From: Alphaproteobacteria bacterium
GTDB lineage: Bacteria > Pseudomonadota > Alphaproteobacteria > Rhizobiales > Hyphomicrobiaceae
Reading direction: 5' to 3'
DNA length: 64,000 nucleotides
Assembly: GCA_022600345.1 (NCBI GenBank)
Contig: JAHZKP010000019.1
Span: 1-64,000, forward strand
The position numbers and the translations under genes are program-made. Within the stretch, counting starts at the first letter, position 1. Each line of letters starts with the position of its first letter. The notes under the pieces are model-generated. The model was not told the origin of the DNA. It saw nothing but the letters and a program-made list of their open reading frames with translations, and did no database searches. This document shows, one piece after another, positions 1-8,673 of the stretch.

Positions 1-175
1 CGCACAAGCCCTTGACGCCGTGCTCGCGGAACCTTCCGACCCACTTGCCGACAGTCTTGGCGGTTGTATGGAACGCCCGGGCAACAACGGCCTTTGGTTT
101 GCCGTCATCCACAACGGCGCGCACCATGCGCTCTCGACCGTCGGGTGTAAGCGGTGCATTCTTGTGAACGTTCAT
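1..175 (-). CDS. IS481-family transposase, N-terminal part (cut by window edge)
   Basis: Read on the minus strand from the ATG at 175-173, this gives 58 residues beginning MNVHKNAPLTPDGRERMV and continuing into a helix-turn-helix with AVVARAFHTTAKTVGKWVGRF. That start and HTH are typical of IS481-type DDE transposases (N-terminal HTH, then an integrase core that would lie beyond the left edge). AGGA/GGAGG-like bases precede the start (GGAGGACCGA). Only the DNA-binding end is visible, so whether the element is intact cannot be judged. It lies directly downstream of the TadG-like gene, in the same orientation. Confidence 0.8.
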   Translation of the reverse strand, partial: MNVHKNAPLTPDGRERMVRAVVDDGKPKAVVARAFHTTAKTVGKWVGRFREHGVKGLC

Positions 176-288
176 TCGGTCCTCCGGAGAATCACTGACG
201 ATTCGCAACATCAGCGTTCCCGGTCCTGACCGAATGGACAATCTCCAATGGAGAAAGCGAACAACCTTCTGGAAATACACATCTAGCA

Positions 289-307
289 CCCGGGCAACGC
301 AAACACA
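289..307. repeat. Candidate outer end of the IS481-type element
   Basis: On the minus strand this reads TGTGTTTGCGTTGCCCGGG. IS481-type elements usually start with TGT and leave about 100-150 bp before the transposase ATG, which fits here. It ends 5 bp from the TadG-like stop codon at 313. The partner repeat is outside the window, so this is a positional guess. Confidence 0.25.
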
Positions 308-312
308 GCGGT

Positions 313-1590
313 CTATTCCGCCAGCGCCACCGGCTGCCCGGCACCTCTGATGCCCTTGGGAACAGGGATGTCGGTCTTATCATAGTCCGTATTCAAAACG
401 AGGTGAGGCCCGCCGTAGAGACGCATGGTTCGAGCGACGATGGCCGTATAAGCGGAATCGGATGCAATCGGGCTGTCTGCATCGATATGAAGCTCACCCC
501 TGGGAATGTAGATCGTTCCCAGCAGAACCAATGCATTGTTGGACAACAGCTCGAACTTTTCGCCCTCTGGACGCGAGCGCGACTCGAAGATTAGCAGGCC
601 CGCCATTTCCCCTGAGATGGGGGCAGTCAAAGAGATAAGGGTCTTTGGTTCGAACTTGAAGTTTGCTCCATTGCCGACAAAATAGAGCCCAACATTCACC
701 CCCGTGAGACTGGCGCCATCTTTGACTATCAGCGGCCCGTCCTTGAAAATATACGTGCCAGGGGTCAGCACAACCTGCGTTCCAGCCTCCAAAGTCAGGC
801 CACCACAATACGTTCCCGGCAAAAGAGTGCCGCCGACGCCCTGTATGATGGGGACGAGTTTAGTACAATTGCCCGGTTGGGGCTCAACGCGCCCCGACAA
901 CGGGTCATCAAAGCCGGGGCAATCTGTCATCGGAGTTGGGTTGAAGTTACCCGGACCACCGGTTTTGCCGCCGCGTGAGCAGATGAACGTGGCCGTGAGG
1001 TTGGCGCTATTCTTGGCTTTGATTGCATTCGTGTGCGATGAATTCGAATACACAGCACAGTTGCGACCTGTAACGCGCGCTTCGTGCTCAAGAGAAAGCG
1101 TGCCATTCGCAGACGGGTGAAGCCCCAGGACGCAGATATTGGGTTGACCAATGACACGCGCCACGCTGCGAATTTTCAAATCTCCAAACTTCAAACCGAA
1201 GCCGCCTCCGACCAATGCATCGACCTTCTGAGTGATCGAAACCCGCACCTCTGGCGGGTCGCCTGTAACGTTGGCATTTATGGTCGGTGGCGCGGCATTC
1301 TTCTTGGCAAGCGAGTCGCGATTGGCCTCGATATATCGCTTGGCCATCGCCTTTACGACGGCGGAGACATTCTCACGCTTGGAATCGGAAAGGCTGAGCT
1401 CTTTCGCGCCTGCCAAAGCCGCAGTATCGGCTGCGTCTTGGAGGACAGTTTTGTGGGAAAGCGTCCAGGCATAGTCCATGGCGCTCAAGCTGATGCCGAG
1501 CAGGATCGGCAGCGCTAAAGCAAACTTTACCAGGATGGTGCCGCTTTCGCTTGCGCTGAATTGCCTCAAGTTTTTACGATACAGTTTCAT
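313..1590 (-). CDS. TadG-like Flp pilus assembly protein (TadE/G-type N-terminus)
   Basis: About 425 residues from the ATG at 1590; an ATG nine bases upstream (1599) and a longer reading to 1698 are also open, so the start is uncertain. Residues about 10-40 (FSASESGTILVKFALALPI) form the single hydrophobic segment of TadE/TadG-like pseudopilin proteins, followed by LQDAADTAALAGAKEL, the hallmark of the Flp pilus TadG-like family. The rest is an extracytoplasmic region rich in Gly/Thr with LTPGTYIF-type turns, as in many alphaproteobacterial TadG-like proteins. The expected role is membrane-anchored assembly or export of Flp/Tad pili. No other tad genes lie nearby, so it looks like an orphan copy. 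An IS481-type element abuts its 3' end without obviously truncating it. Confidence 0.75.
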   Translation of the reverse strand: MKLYRKNLRQFSASESGTILVKFALALPILLGISLSAMDYAWTLSHKTVLQDAADTAALAGAKELSLSDSKRENVSAVVKAMAKRYIEANRDSLAKKNAAPPTINANVTGDPPEVRVSITQKVDALVGGGFGLKFGDLKIRSVARVIGQPNICVLGLHPSANGTLSLEHEARVTGRNCAVYSNSSHTNAIKAKNSANLTATFICSRGGKTGGPGNFNPTPMTDCPGFDDPLSGRVEPQPGNCTKLVPIIQGVGGTLLPGTYCGGLTLEAGTQVVLTPGTYIFKDGPLIVKDGASLTGVNVGLYFVGNGANFKFEPKTLISLTAPISGEMAGLLIFESRSRPEGEKFELLSNNALVLLGTIYIPRGELHIDADSPIASDSAYTAIVARTMRLYGGPHLVLNTDYDKTDIPVPKGIRGAGQPVALAE

Positions 1591-1735
1591 GGCCCTCATT
1601 CTTGGGGGAGTGCTGGCGCGGGCTGCATCAGCCTTCATCTGAAAAAGGCAGGAGCAGTTATTTAAATTAATCCTCCCAAAGAATAGATCGGAATTCAATC
1701 AAATTGGAATTTTGCAAAAGTCTATAAAAATTGTC

Positions 1736-1762
1736 CGTTTCGATGTTTCCCAAAACGAAACG
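1736..1762 (-). terminator. Inverted repeat, possible terminator of the REC-ATPase gene
   Basis: CGTTTCG at 1736-1742 and CGAAACG at 1756-1762 are exact inverted repeats 13 bases apart, 27 bases past the stop codon of the minus-strand signalling gene. On the minus strand they are followed within a few bases by a short T run (ATTTTTAT). The stem is short, so this could equally be an operator for the TadG-like gene downstream. Confidence 0.3.
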
Positions 1763-1788
1763 CTTTGCATAAACCCGCCCAAGCTCCT

Positions 1789-2970
1789 TTACGCTGCATC
1801 CACATCCTCGACATAAACCCGGTCTGCCGGCAGGACCAGCATCGCCGAAGTCCCCTCATTGGGCATCGAGCGGATTTCCAGGGCACCCCCGTGCGCTTCG
1901 GCAATGGCCTTGACCAGTGCCAGACCAACGCCTTCTGATTTCTCCTGGTCGGCGCGTTCTTCCTCATTGTTGGGATGCAGGCGGGCGGCATAAAAGTCGG
2001 GTTCCATGCCAGGACCCTCGTCATTGACAACCAGGGTCAGCATGCCGTCGGGGTGAACATCAGCCTCCAGAGTTACGTTGGAACCCTCGGGCGAATAACG
2101 AACGGCATTGTCGATCAGATGCGACACCGCCAGCGAGAGCCCCTCGGGGTCGCAGGCGATGTAGGCATCCGATGGCGTGCGTACGACCGACACAGGGACA
2201 TTGCGCCCCCGCGCTGCTTCAGACAGCCGCGTCTGGGCGTTCGCAAGGATATTGATGAGTGGAACCCGCGTGTCCCTGACGCTGACCTGCGAACACAGTG
2301 CCCTGGTCAGGTTTTGAGCCTGTGCCAATACGCCTTCGATCCGCGTCGCCTGATCGCCGATCGAGCTTATATGGGCCGCGATGTCATCGATGTCTGTGCC
2401 CGATTCAAGTGCAGCAACAAGGCGTTCAAGCGAGGACTGGATTTGAGCGGTTCCCTGCGTGCCAGCTTCCAGCGTTCGGCGCAACACCAGGTCCTTGATC
2501 CGGATGGCGGCCTGCGAGCGCTGCGCCTGCATCCGCGCCTGTTGGGCGGACTGTGTCAACCGCATCAGGTATTCGATGTGGGCGTTAAAAGTCGACCAGT
2601 GCAATGGCTTGGTCAGGAACGATGTTGCACCCGCCGCGAAGGCTTCCTGGATCGCTTTCGTATCGGTTCTGGAGGTGACGACGACAATTGGCAGATGCTT
2701 GGTGCGCGGGTGGCCGCGAACGCATTGGATAAGCGAAAAGCCATCGACATTGGGCATATCCAGATCGACAATTGCCAGGTCGACGCGTTTGGCGCTTCTT
2801 AAAACCTTCCACGCTTCAGCACCGTCCTCAGCCAGCAGCGGCTCGCAGTCCATCTGTTGAAGCTTGCTCTCAAACAATTCCCGGATAATCGGGTCGTCAT
2901 CAGCAACGACAACCCGGGTCCTGGATTGGTTTGTATTGTCCTTCTTTGTCATCGACGAATAATCCAACAC
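1789..2970 (-). CDS. Response-regulator receiver fused to a GHKL ATPase domain
   Basis: 393 residues from GTG 2970; ATG at 2952 is an equally plausible start, and neither has a strong ribosome site. Residues about 18-135 form a receiver domain with the DDD acidic pocket near 24-26, phospho-acceptor D69 in VDLDMP, and K121 in TKP. Residues about 280-390 form a HATPase_c domain: N box HLIDNAVRYSPEG, G1 box DEGPGM, G2 box SEGVGLALVKAIAEAHGG. The helical linker between (about 150-240) has no HE/HD H-box, so no phospho-acceptor His is visible. It is divergent from the hybrid kinase at 3127, with 156 bp between. The pair probably forms one phosphorelay, with this protein as receiver or phosphatase partner; that is inference. 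Confidence 0.85.
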   Translation of the reverse strand: MLDYSSMTKKDNTNQSRTRVVVADDDPIIRELFESKLQQMDCEPLLAEDGAEAWKVLRSAKRVDLAIVDLDMPNVDGFSLIQCVRGHPRTKHLPIVVVTSRTDTKAIQEAFAAGATSFLTKPLHWSTFNAHIEYLMRLTQSAQQARMQAQRSQAAIRIKDLVLRRTLEAGTQGTAQIQSSLERLVAALESGTDIDDIAAHISSIGDQATRIEGVLAQAQNLTRALCSQVSVRDTRVPLINILANAQTRLSEAARGRNVPVSVVRTPSDAYIACDPEGLSLAVSHLIDNAVRYSPEGSNVTLEADVHPDGMLTLVVNDEGPGMEPDFYAARLHPNNEEERADQEKSEGVGLALVKAIAEAHGGALEIRSMPNEGTSAMLVLPADRVYVEDVDAA

Positions 2971-3126
2971 CGTTCACAGTGGGCAGCAAGCAAGATGCAA
3001 CGCATAATTTCAAAATTAACATATAGTGCTGCCAATGAACGCCATGTTGAGAAAAAGGATTAGCGATTTGTAAAAAAGTGTCAGGCCATTGGCATTTATC
3101 GCTATTTTAAGAGTAAAAAGCCAATC

Positions 3127-6015
3127 ATGCGCAGCCGTGATAAGAAACGAAGGGCGTTTGAGTTGGCTGCGTCGAAAAAAAATCGCCGTTCGATCAGGAC
3201 GAAGCTGGCCTTGGTCGCGCTTATCGGTGTGATGAGCGCAATGCTTCTGGCTGGCTCGATCGCGGTATGGTCGGCTGCCGAGCGACGCTACACCGGCCTG
3301 AAGGATGAGCTGGATGGCGTTGCAGCCACCATGGCGATTGCGGTCGCCCCCTCGTTGTCGAAAAAAGCCTATCGGGAAGCCCAAAACATCCTGCGTGCAA
3401 TCGGCCGGATGCCGCGCGTCGATTATGCCAGCGTCGTCGATACCAAAGGCACACTGATTGCGGCGTTCGGCGATGGCGTCGTACTGGCGCGCGATGCCGC
3501 CCTCGTCAACGCAGGTGAGAAGCCGTCTCTTTTGAGCGCCCTGCGCCTGCAAACCTATCCTCTCGAAGTCCCGGTCATCAGGGGCGGAGAGAAGATCGGC
3601 ACGCTGCACCTGATCGCTGATGTTTCCGAATTGCGAACCGCGCTGGCTGAAAGTGCTGCTGCGGCGCTTCTGTGGGGATTGCTGGCGGCAACGATCGGCG
3701 TGGTGGCCGCGATCCGTATGGGCACATCTGTCACCGGTCCGATACTGAACCTGACGGAGGCCATGCGCGATGTTCGTGCACGCCACGATTATGCCGCCAA
3801 GGTGCCGCGCACCAGCCACGATGAAACCGGCGATCTGGTCGATGCGTTCAACGAGATGCTTGAAGAAATCAGAACGCGCGATGCTCAGTTGGCCCGCCAC
3901 CGCGAGACCCTGGAACTGACGGTCGCCGAGCGAACCAGCGACCTGCGCGCCGCCACCATCGAAGCCCAGGAGGCGAACGCGGCCAAGTCCGACTTCCTGG
4001 CCACCATGAGCCACGAAATCCGCACGCCCATGAACGGTATGCTGGTGATGGCCGAACTGTTGACCGCAAGCGGCATGCCCCCGCGCCTGCAACGCTATGC
4101 AGATGTCATCGTCACATCAGGTAAGTCGCTTTTGTCGATCATCAACGACATCCTGGACTTCTCCAAGATCGAAGCCGGCAAAATGGAATTGGAGGCGATC
4201 CGTGTCGAACCACGCAAGCTGGTCGATGAGGTCACCCGGTTGTTCGCTCAGCGCGCCGCCTCCAAGGGGCTGGATCTGGCTGGCTACGTTTGCCCCGACG
4301 TGCCAGAAGCCATCGCCGCCGATCCTGTGAGGCTCAATCAGGTGCTAAGCAACCTGGTCAACAACGCGCTCAAATTCACCAAGACCGGCGGCGTCAGCGT
4401 CATCGTGCGTCGCCAGGATGCAGGCACAAAGGCCGGCGCTTCAACCTTGCAGTTCGAAGTGATCGATACCGGTATCGGTATTGCCGAAGATAAGATCGAC
4501 GATGTCTTTGAAGCCTTTTCGCAGGCCGACCAGACAACCACCCGAAAATTCGGCGGCACCGGAATCGGTCTGGCCATCTGCCAGCGCCTGTCTGTTGCGA
4601 TGGGCGGCAATATGGCCTTGCAAAGCAAGCTGGGCGAAGGGTCGACATTTTCGCTTTGCGCTCCATTCGAGGTGCTGGAGCCGGGCCACGAAAAGCATGC
4701 CCCGGTCAACACTCCGAAAGCGCAAGATGGCCCCGAACGCGCTGTGGTGCTCGCACTTCCGCCAGGACCGACCCGCTCCACCCTGAGCAGTCATGCAGCT
4801 GCCCGCGGCTACAGCGTCCTCGAAGTCGATTCATCGTCACGCGAAATTCAAAACCGTCCAGACCAGGCGGTCGCTGTCATTGGCTGCGGCCAGGCCGTGG
4901 AAGCAATTCGCGCGGACGATCCAAATATCAAATTCGTCAATCTGACAGGTCTTTGCAATTCGCAAGGGGCGGCCCCACGCACGTACACTGCCGATGCGTC
5001 GATTGTCTGGCCGCTGGCGTCCGACGATGTGGCGCAGCTTTTCAACGCCTTATCCAGCGGAGACCTCTCCACGCTGGAAAGCGATGCAGCCAAGGCAATA
5101 AAGCAAGAGACTTTCGCCACCTTCACCGGCGTACGCATCCTGGCCGCCGACGACAGCGCCATTAACCAGGAGGTGTTGGGCGAGGCCCTTTCGCGTCTCA
5201 AAGTCGACGTGACACACGTCGGGGACGGCAAGGCGGCGCTTGAAGCAGTGCAGGCGACCGAATTCGATCTCGTGTTCATGGACGGATCGATGCCCGTCAT
5301 GGATGGGTATGAGGCCACCGCTAAGATCCGCGAATGGGAGAGCGACACTGGTCGTGCCGCCATGCCTATCATCGCTCTGACTGCGCACGTGGTGGGAAGC
5401 CAGGCACAGTTGTGGCGACAGGCGGGAATGAACGATTGCGTCACCAAGCCGTTCAAGCTGTCGACTTTGGAAAGTTGTCTCGAAACCTGGCTTCCCGGTC
5501 GCGCAGTGGAAGCCGCCGACGCTTCCCCCAGGGCGTCGCCGGACGAGCCCATCGACAGCATCCAATCAGCACAGGCGTCGTCCAATCAGTCCGAAAGCGC
5601 TGCAGGCGAACCGCCCCTCCTTGATCCCGAAGTCATGGATCAGGTCCGCGAGATGCAGACCGACGACTTCGATCTGGCAGCCCGCATCGTATCCCTTTAT
5701 CGTCAACACGCCCCCAAGGCACTAGAGGTCCTTGCCGACTCCTGGACCACGGCTTCAGATGAAGAAATCGCCAAGGCGGCCCACGCCCTTAAATCCCTGT
5801 CGCGAAATATTGGCGCCATCCGCGTCGGAGAGATTTGCGAAGTCATCGAGTCGACCGCCCGGGATGACGAACTCAACCGCGATGCCCCCCATGTTGACCA
5901 ATTGCAGGCAGCCTTGAGAGCAACACTGGAAGCTCTGCCCGTTGGCGACGCTGGCGACGCTGGCAACGATGCGAGAGACCAGCAGGCCGCCCCAGCCGCG
6001 ATTAATCGGCCCTGA
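3127..6015 (+). CDS. Hybrid sensor histidine kinase with REC and HPt domains (BarA-like layout)
   Basis: 962 residues. TM1 is about 24-48 and TM2 about 176-196, flanking a roughly 125-residue periplasmic sensor. HAMP follows at about 198-250, then HisKA with H296 in SHEIRTPMNGM, HATPase_c (N box NLVNNALKFT, G2 GGTGIGLAICQRL), and a receiver near 667-785 with D719 in FMDGSMPVMDG and K in TKPF. A C-terminal HPt has H886 in AAHALKS. Residues about 540-650 look like a receiver fold without the acidic pocket. All four phosphorelay residues (H-D-H within one chain, plus the ATPase) are present, so it should autophosphorylate and pass phosphate through its own HPt to another receiver, perhaps that of the divergent neighbour. 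Its last 14 bases overlap the convergent trmL gene. Confidence 0.9.
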   Translation: MRSRDKKRRAFELAASKKNRRSIRTKLALVALIGVMSAMLLAGSIAVWSAAERRYTGLKDELDGVAATMAIAVAPSLSKKAYREAQNILRAIGRMPRVDYASVVDTKGTLIAAFGDGVVLARDAALVNAGEKPSLLSALRLQTYPLEVPVIRGGEKIGTLHLIADVSELRTALAESAAAALLWGLLAATIGVVAAIRMGTSVTGPILNLTEAMRDVRARHDYAAKVPRTSHDETGDLVDAFNEMLEEIRTRDAQLARHRETLELTVAERTSDLRAATIEAQEANAAKSDFLATMSHEIRTPMNGMLVMAELLTASGMPPRLQRYADVIVTSGKSLLSIINDILDFSKIEAGKMELEAIRVEPRKLVDEVTRLFAQRAASKGLDLAGYVCPDVPEAIAADPVRLNQVLSNLVNNALKFTKTGGVSVIVRRQDAGTKAGASTLQFEVIDTGIGIAEDKIDDVFEAFSQADQTTTRKFGGTGIGLAICQRLSVAMGGNMALQSKLGEGSTFSLCAPFEVLEPGHEKHAPVNTPKAQDGPERAVVLALPPGPTRSTLSSHAAARGYSVLEVDSSSREIQNRPDQAVAVIGCGQAVEAIRADDPNIKFVNLTGLCNSQGAAPRTYTADASIVWPLASDDVAQLFNALSSGDLSTLESDAAKAIKQETFATFTGVRILAADDSAINQEVLGEALSRLKVDVTHVGDGKAALEAVQATEFDLVFMDGSMPVMDGYEATAKIREWESDTGRAAMPIIALTAHVVGSQAQLWRQAGMNDCVTKPFKLSTLESCLETWLPGRAVEAADASPRASPDEPIDSIQSAQASSNQSESAAGEPPLLDPEVMDQVREMQTDDFDLAARIVSLYRQHAPKALEVLADSWTTASDEEIAKAAHALKSLSRNIGAIRVGEICEVIESTARDDELNRDAPHVDQLQAALRATLEALPVGDAGDAGNDARDQQAAPAAINRP

Positions 6016-6463
6016 AACCGCCGGTCTGCCGCAACGCCTCTCCAAGCACCATCGCCCCGGCAATAGCGACGTTGAGCGAGCGCATCCCCTTCCTCATCGG
6101 AATTGACACGGCCTCATCTGCACAATCGTGCACGTCATCAGGAACGCCGGCGCTTTCACGTCCAAGCAGCAGGTAATCGTCTTGTCGAAAGCGAAAGTCC
6201 ATATAGGGCAGGCTTGCACGGGTCGTAAGAAGGATCAGTCTCCCGCCCTTATCGCGCCGCATCTGCTCGAACGCAGCGAAACTTTCATGGCGCTGTAATT
6301 CGGCCTTCTCCAGGTAGTCGAGGCCCGAGCGTTTCAAGGCCCGTCGACTTAAGTCGAATCCGGCCGGTTCGATTATGTCGACACCAACTCCCAGGCAGGC
6401 GCCCAATCTCAGCAAAGTACCTGTGTTTTGGGCGATATCAGGCTGAAAAAGTGCAACTCGCAT
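6002..6463 (-). CDS. trmL: tRNA (cytidine/uridine-34 2'-O)-methyltransferase, SPOUT family
   Basis: 153 residues from ATG 6463, the start that gives the canonical MRVALFQPDIAQNTGTLLRL opening. SPOUT trefoil-knot SAM-binding signatures are present: LLLGRESAGVP and, near the C-terminus, VSIPMRKGMRSLNVAIAGAMVLGEAL. TrmL methylates the wobble ribose of tRNA-Leu isoacceptors. The length matches the family (about 150-160). It faces away from petABC across a 298-bp gap, a neighbourhood I recall from Rhizobiales. Its stop overlaps the hybrid kinase stop by 14 bp. Confidence 0.92.
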   Translation of the reverse strand: MRVALFQPDIAQNTGTLLRLGACLGVGVDIIEPAGFDLSRRALKRSGLDYLEKAELQRHESFAAFEQMRRDKGGRLILLTTRASLPYMDFRFRQDDYLLLGRESAGVPDDVHDCADEAVSIPMRKGMRSLNVAIAGAMVLGEALRQTGGFRAD

Positions 6464-6508
6464 CGACGCCGGACGGCCTCCTTGATAGCGGCGCACGAAC
6501 AGTCATGT

Positions 6509-6590
6509 GCGCCAAATTGCCCAAGTAAACATACTAATCTCTGACTTGAGGGCTTAGCCAAACGGTGTCAAACCTGTGGCAATTGGCGCC
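6509..6590. repeat. Imperfect inverted repeat in the trmL-petA divergent gap
   Basis: GCGCCAAATTGCC at 6509-6521 and GGCAATTGGCGCC at 6578-6590 are inverted copies differing by one inserted A, with 56 bp between. They sit in the 298-bp divergent region that must hold both the trmL and petABC promoters. They could be a split operator or a chance pairing. I found no confident -35/-10 pair or other gene in the gap. Confidence 0.3.
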
Positions 6591-6761
6591 ATCGGCTACA
6601 GACCGACTGCGTCAGGCGTTTCTCGCGGCTGGGCCTCCCTGCAATTTGCACCGTTTTACAGCGTGCATTTCCAACGCATGGGGTCGGTTGTGTGTGCCGC
6701 TGATAGATGAAGCCGGTGGTATTAGCGAACATGCTGTTCCACCCAAGAGGGAGGTGTCGAG

Positions 6762-7331
6762 ATGTCGGCTGACGTCGAAGATCCACAACGCCGTGATATT
6801 CTGGTCGTCGCCGCAACGGCGTTCTCCGCCGTCGGCGCGGCCTCGCTGATATGGCCATTCGTTCACCAAATGAACCCGGACGCCGGCGCCCAGGCACTGG
6901 CCTCGACGGAAGTCGACCTTTCTCCCATAGCCGAAGGGCAGGCCATAACCGTCATGTGGCGCGGCAAGCCGGTCTTCATCCGCAATCGTACACCCGAAGA
7001 GGTCGAAGCCGCGAAAAAGGTGAAGGTCGACGAATTGCCTGATCCGGTTTCGCGCAACGAGAACAATCCGGGGACACCGGCCACCGATGCCAACCGGACC
7101 GTAGAGGGACAAGAGAAGTGGCTCGTGATGGTTGGCATCTGCACCCACTTGGGCTGCATCCCCAAAGGCCAGGCATTAGCTGATTCCAAAGGCGACTTTG
7201 GCGGTTGGTTCTGCCCCTGCCACGGATCCCACTACGATACCTCCGGACGCATCCGCAAGGGCCCGGCCCCTCGTAACTTCGATGTTCCGCCTTACAAATT
7301 CGTATCCGATACCAAGATCCTCATCGGTTAA
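6762..7331 (+). CDS. petA: Ubiquinol-cytochrome c reductase Rieske iron-sulfur subunit
   Basis: 189 residues, preceded by GGGAGGTG five bases before the ATG. The N-terminus has a twin-arginine-like RRDILV and one transmembrane segment (about 12-35), as in uncleaved Tat-exported Rieske proteins. The 2Fe-2S motifs are CTHLGC (C127, H129, C132) and CPCHGS (C151, C153, H154); C127/H129/C151/H154 bind the cluster and C132/C153 form the disulfide. First gene of the bc1 operon, 17 bp before petB. It carries electrons from ubiquinol at the Qo site to cytochrome c1 in the inner membrane. Confidence 0.97.
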   Translation: MSADVEDPQRRDILVVAATAFSAVGAASLIWPFVHQMNPDAGAQALASTEVDLSPIAEGQAITVMWRGKPVFIRNRTPEEVEAAKKVKVDELPDPVSRNENNPGTPATDANRTVEGQEKWLVMVGICTHLGCIPKGQALADSKGDFGGWFCPCHGSHYDTSGRIRKGPAPRNFDVPPYKFVSDTKILIG

Positions 7332-7348
7332 GGACCAGAAAGCGAACC

Positions 7349-8653
7349 ATGTCTCACGAATCAACATACGAGCCGAAATCAGCCGCGGCAAAGTGGTGGG
7401 ATCAACGCCTGCCTGTGCCCCGTATGATGCACGACCAGTTTGTCGATTTCCCAACGCCCCGCAATCTCAACTACCTGTGGACGTTCGGCGGCATTCTGAC
7501 GTTCTGCCTCGTTGCCCAGATCGTCACCGGCATCGTGCTGGCGATGCACTATCAGCCCAGCGCCGCCGAAGCCTTCGACTCCGTCGACCGCATTCGCCGC
7601 GACGTCAACTATGGTTGGCTGATTCAGGCGATGCACGCTTCGGGCGCCTCGATGTTCTTCATTGCGGTCTACATCCATATCTTCCGCGGCCTCTATTACG
7701 GTTCATACCGAGCCCCCCGCGAAATCCTCTGGATCCTGGGTGTCTTCATCCTGCTTGCGATGATGGCGACCGCATTCATGGGTTACGCGCTGCCTTGGGG
7801 CCAGATGAGTTTCTGGGGCGTCACCGTCATTACCAACCTGTTCTCTTCGCTGGATCAGGTCATCCCGGGCCTGGGCACGGCGATCGTGCAATGGCTGTGG
7901 GGCGGATACTCGGTCTCGGGAACGACGCTCAATCGCTTCTTCTCGCTGCATTATCTCCTGCCGTTCGTGATCTTCGGCCTAGTGATCCTGCACATCTGGG
8001 CACTCCACGTGGCCGGACAGAACAACCCGACCGGTATCGAGATCAAGACCAAGTCGGACTCGGTCCCCATGTTCCCCTACGCGGTCATGAAGGATGCATT
8101 CGCGCTGTTCGTGTTCGTCATCCTGTTCGCCTGGTTCGTCCTGTTCATGCCCGACTACCTGGGTCATGCCGATAACTTCAACGTTGCCGACCCTCTCGTC
8201 ACTCCGCCGCATATCGTCCCCGAATGGTACTTCCTGCCGTTCTACGCGATCCTGCGTGCGATCCCCGACAAGCTTGGCGGCGTTATTGCGATGTTTGCCT
8301 CCATTGCCATCCTCGCATTCATCCCATGGCTCGACCGTTCACCGGTTCGCTCCACCAAGTACCGCCCCATCTACAAGTGGTTCTTCTGGCTGTTCCTGAT
8401 CTCGTGCCTTGCACTTGGATATCTGGGCGCCAAACCTGCTGAGGGCGTCTATGTCTTCTGGGCGCGTATCTTCACTGCCTACTACTTCGCGCACTTCCTG
8501 ATTGTTATGCCGATCGTCGGCAGCATGGAGACGCCATCCAAGATGCCCGGCTCGATTACCGATGCCGTCCTGGGCAAGAAGGGGGCTGCAAAATCCGACT
8601 CAGGCGGCGGCGGTGTGCCGGCTGGCGCGACCGCTTCACCTGAAGACCGCTGA
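7349..8653 (+). CDS. petB: Cytochrome b of the bc1 complex
   Basis: 434 residues with eight predicted transmembrane helices. Haem ligands occur as the expected 14-spaced His pairs H96/H110 and H201/H215. The Qo-site PEWY motif is at residues 291-294 ([11 protein letters not shown]). The C-terminal tail after the last helix ([18 protein letters not shown]) is a low-complexity cytoplasmic extension. It holds the Qo and Qi quinone sites of complex III. It sits between petA and petC with 17- and 20-bp gaps, so it is co-transcribed and made in stoichiometric amounts. Confidence 0.97.
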   Translation: MSHESTYEPKSAAAKWWDQRLPVPRMMHDQFVDFPTPRNLNYLWTFGGILTFCLVAQIVTGIVLAMHYQPSAAEAFDSVDRIRRDVNYGWLIQAMHASGASMFFIAVYIHIFRGLYYGSYRAPREILWILGVFILLAMMATAFMGYALPWGQMSFWGVTVITNLFSSLDQVIPGLGTAIVQWLWGGYSVSGTTLNRFFSLHYLLPFVIFGLVILHIWALHVAGQNNPTGIEIKTKSDSVPMFPYAVMKDAFALFVFVILFAWFVLFMPDYLGHADNFNVADPLVTPPHIVPEWYFLPFYAILRAIPDKLGGVIAMFASIAILAFIPWLDRSPVRSTKYRPIYKWFFWLFLISCLALGYLGAKPAEGVYVFWARIFTAYYFAHFLIVMPIVGSMETPSKMPGSITDAVLGKKGAAKSDSGGGGVPAGATASPEDR

Positions 8654-8673
8654 CCGTAAGGGGACAAGAAAAA

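Noticed and set aside
3016-4092. 358-codon minus-strand frame opposite the hybrid kinase
   Set aside because: Gln/Arg/His-rich antisense shadow of the HAMP and HisKA coding region.
7198-8175. 325-codon + frame across petA/petB
   Set aside because: Overlaps petB in another frame and has no start signal; petB is certain.
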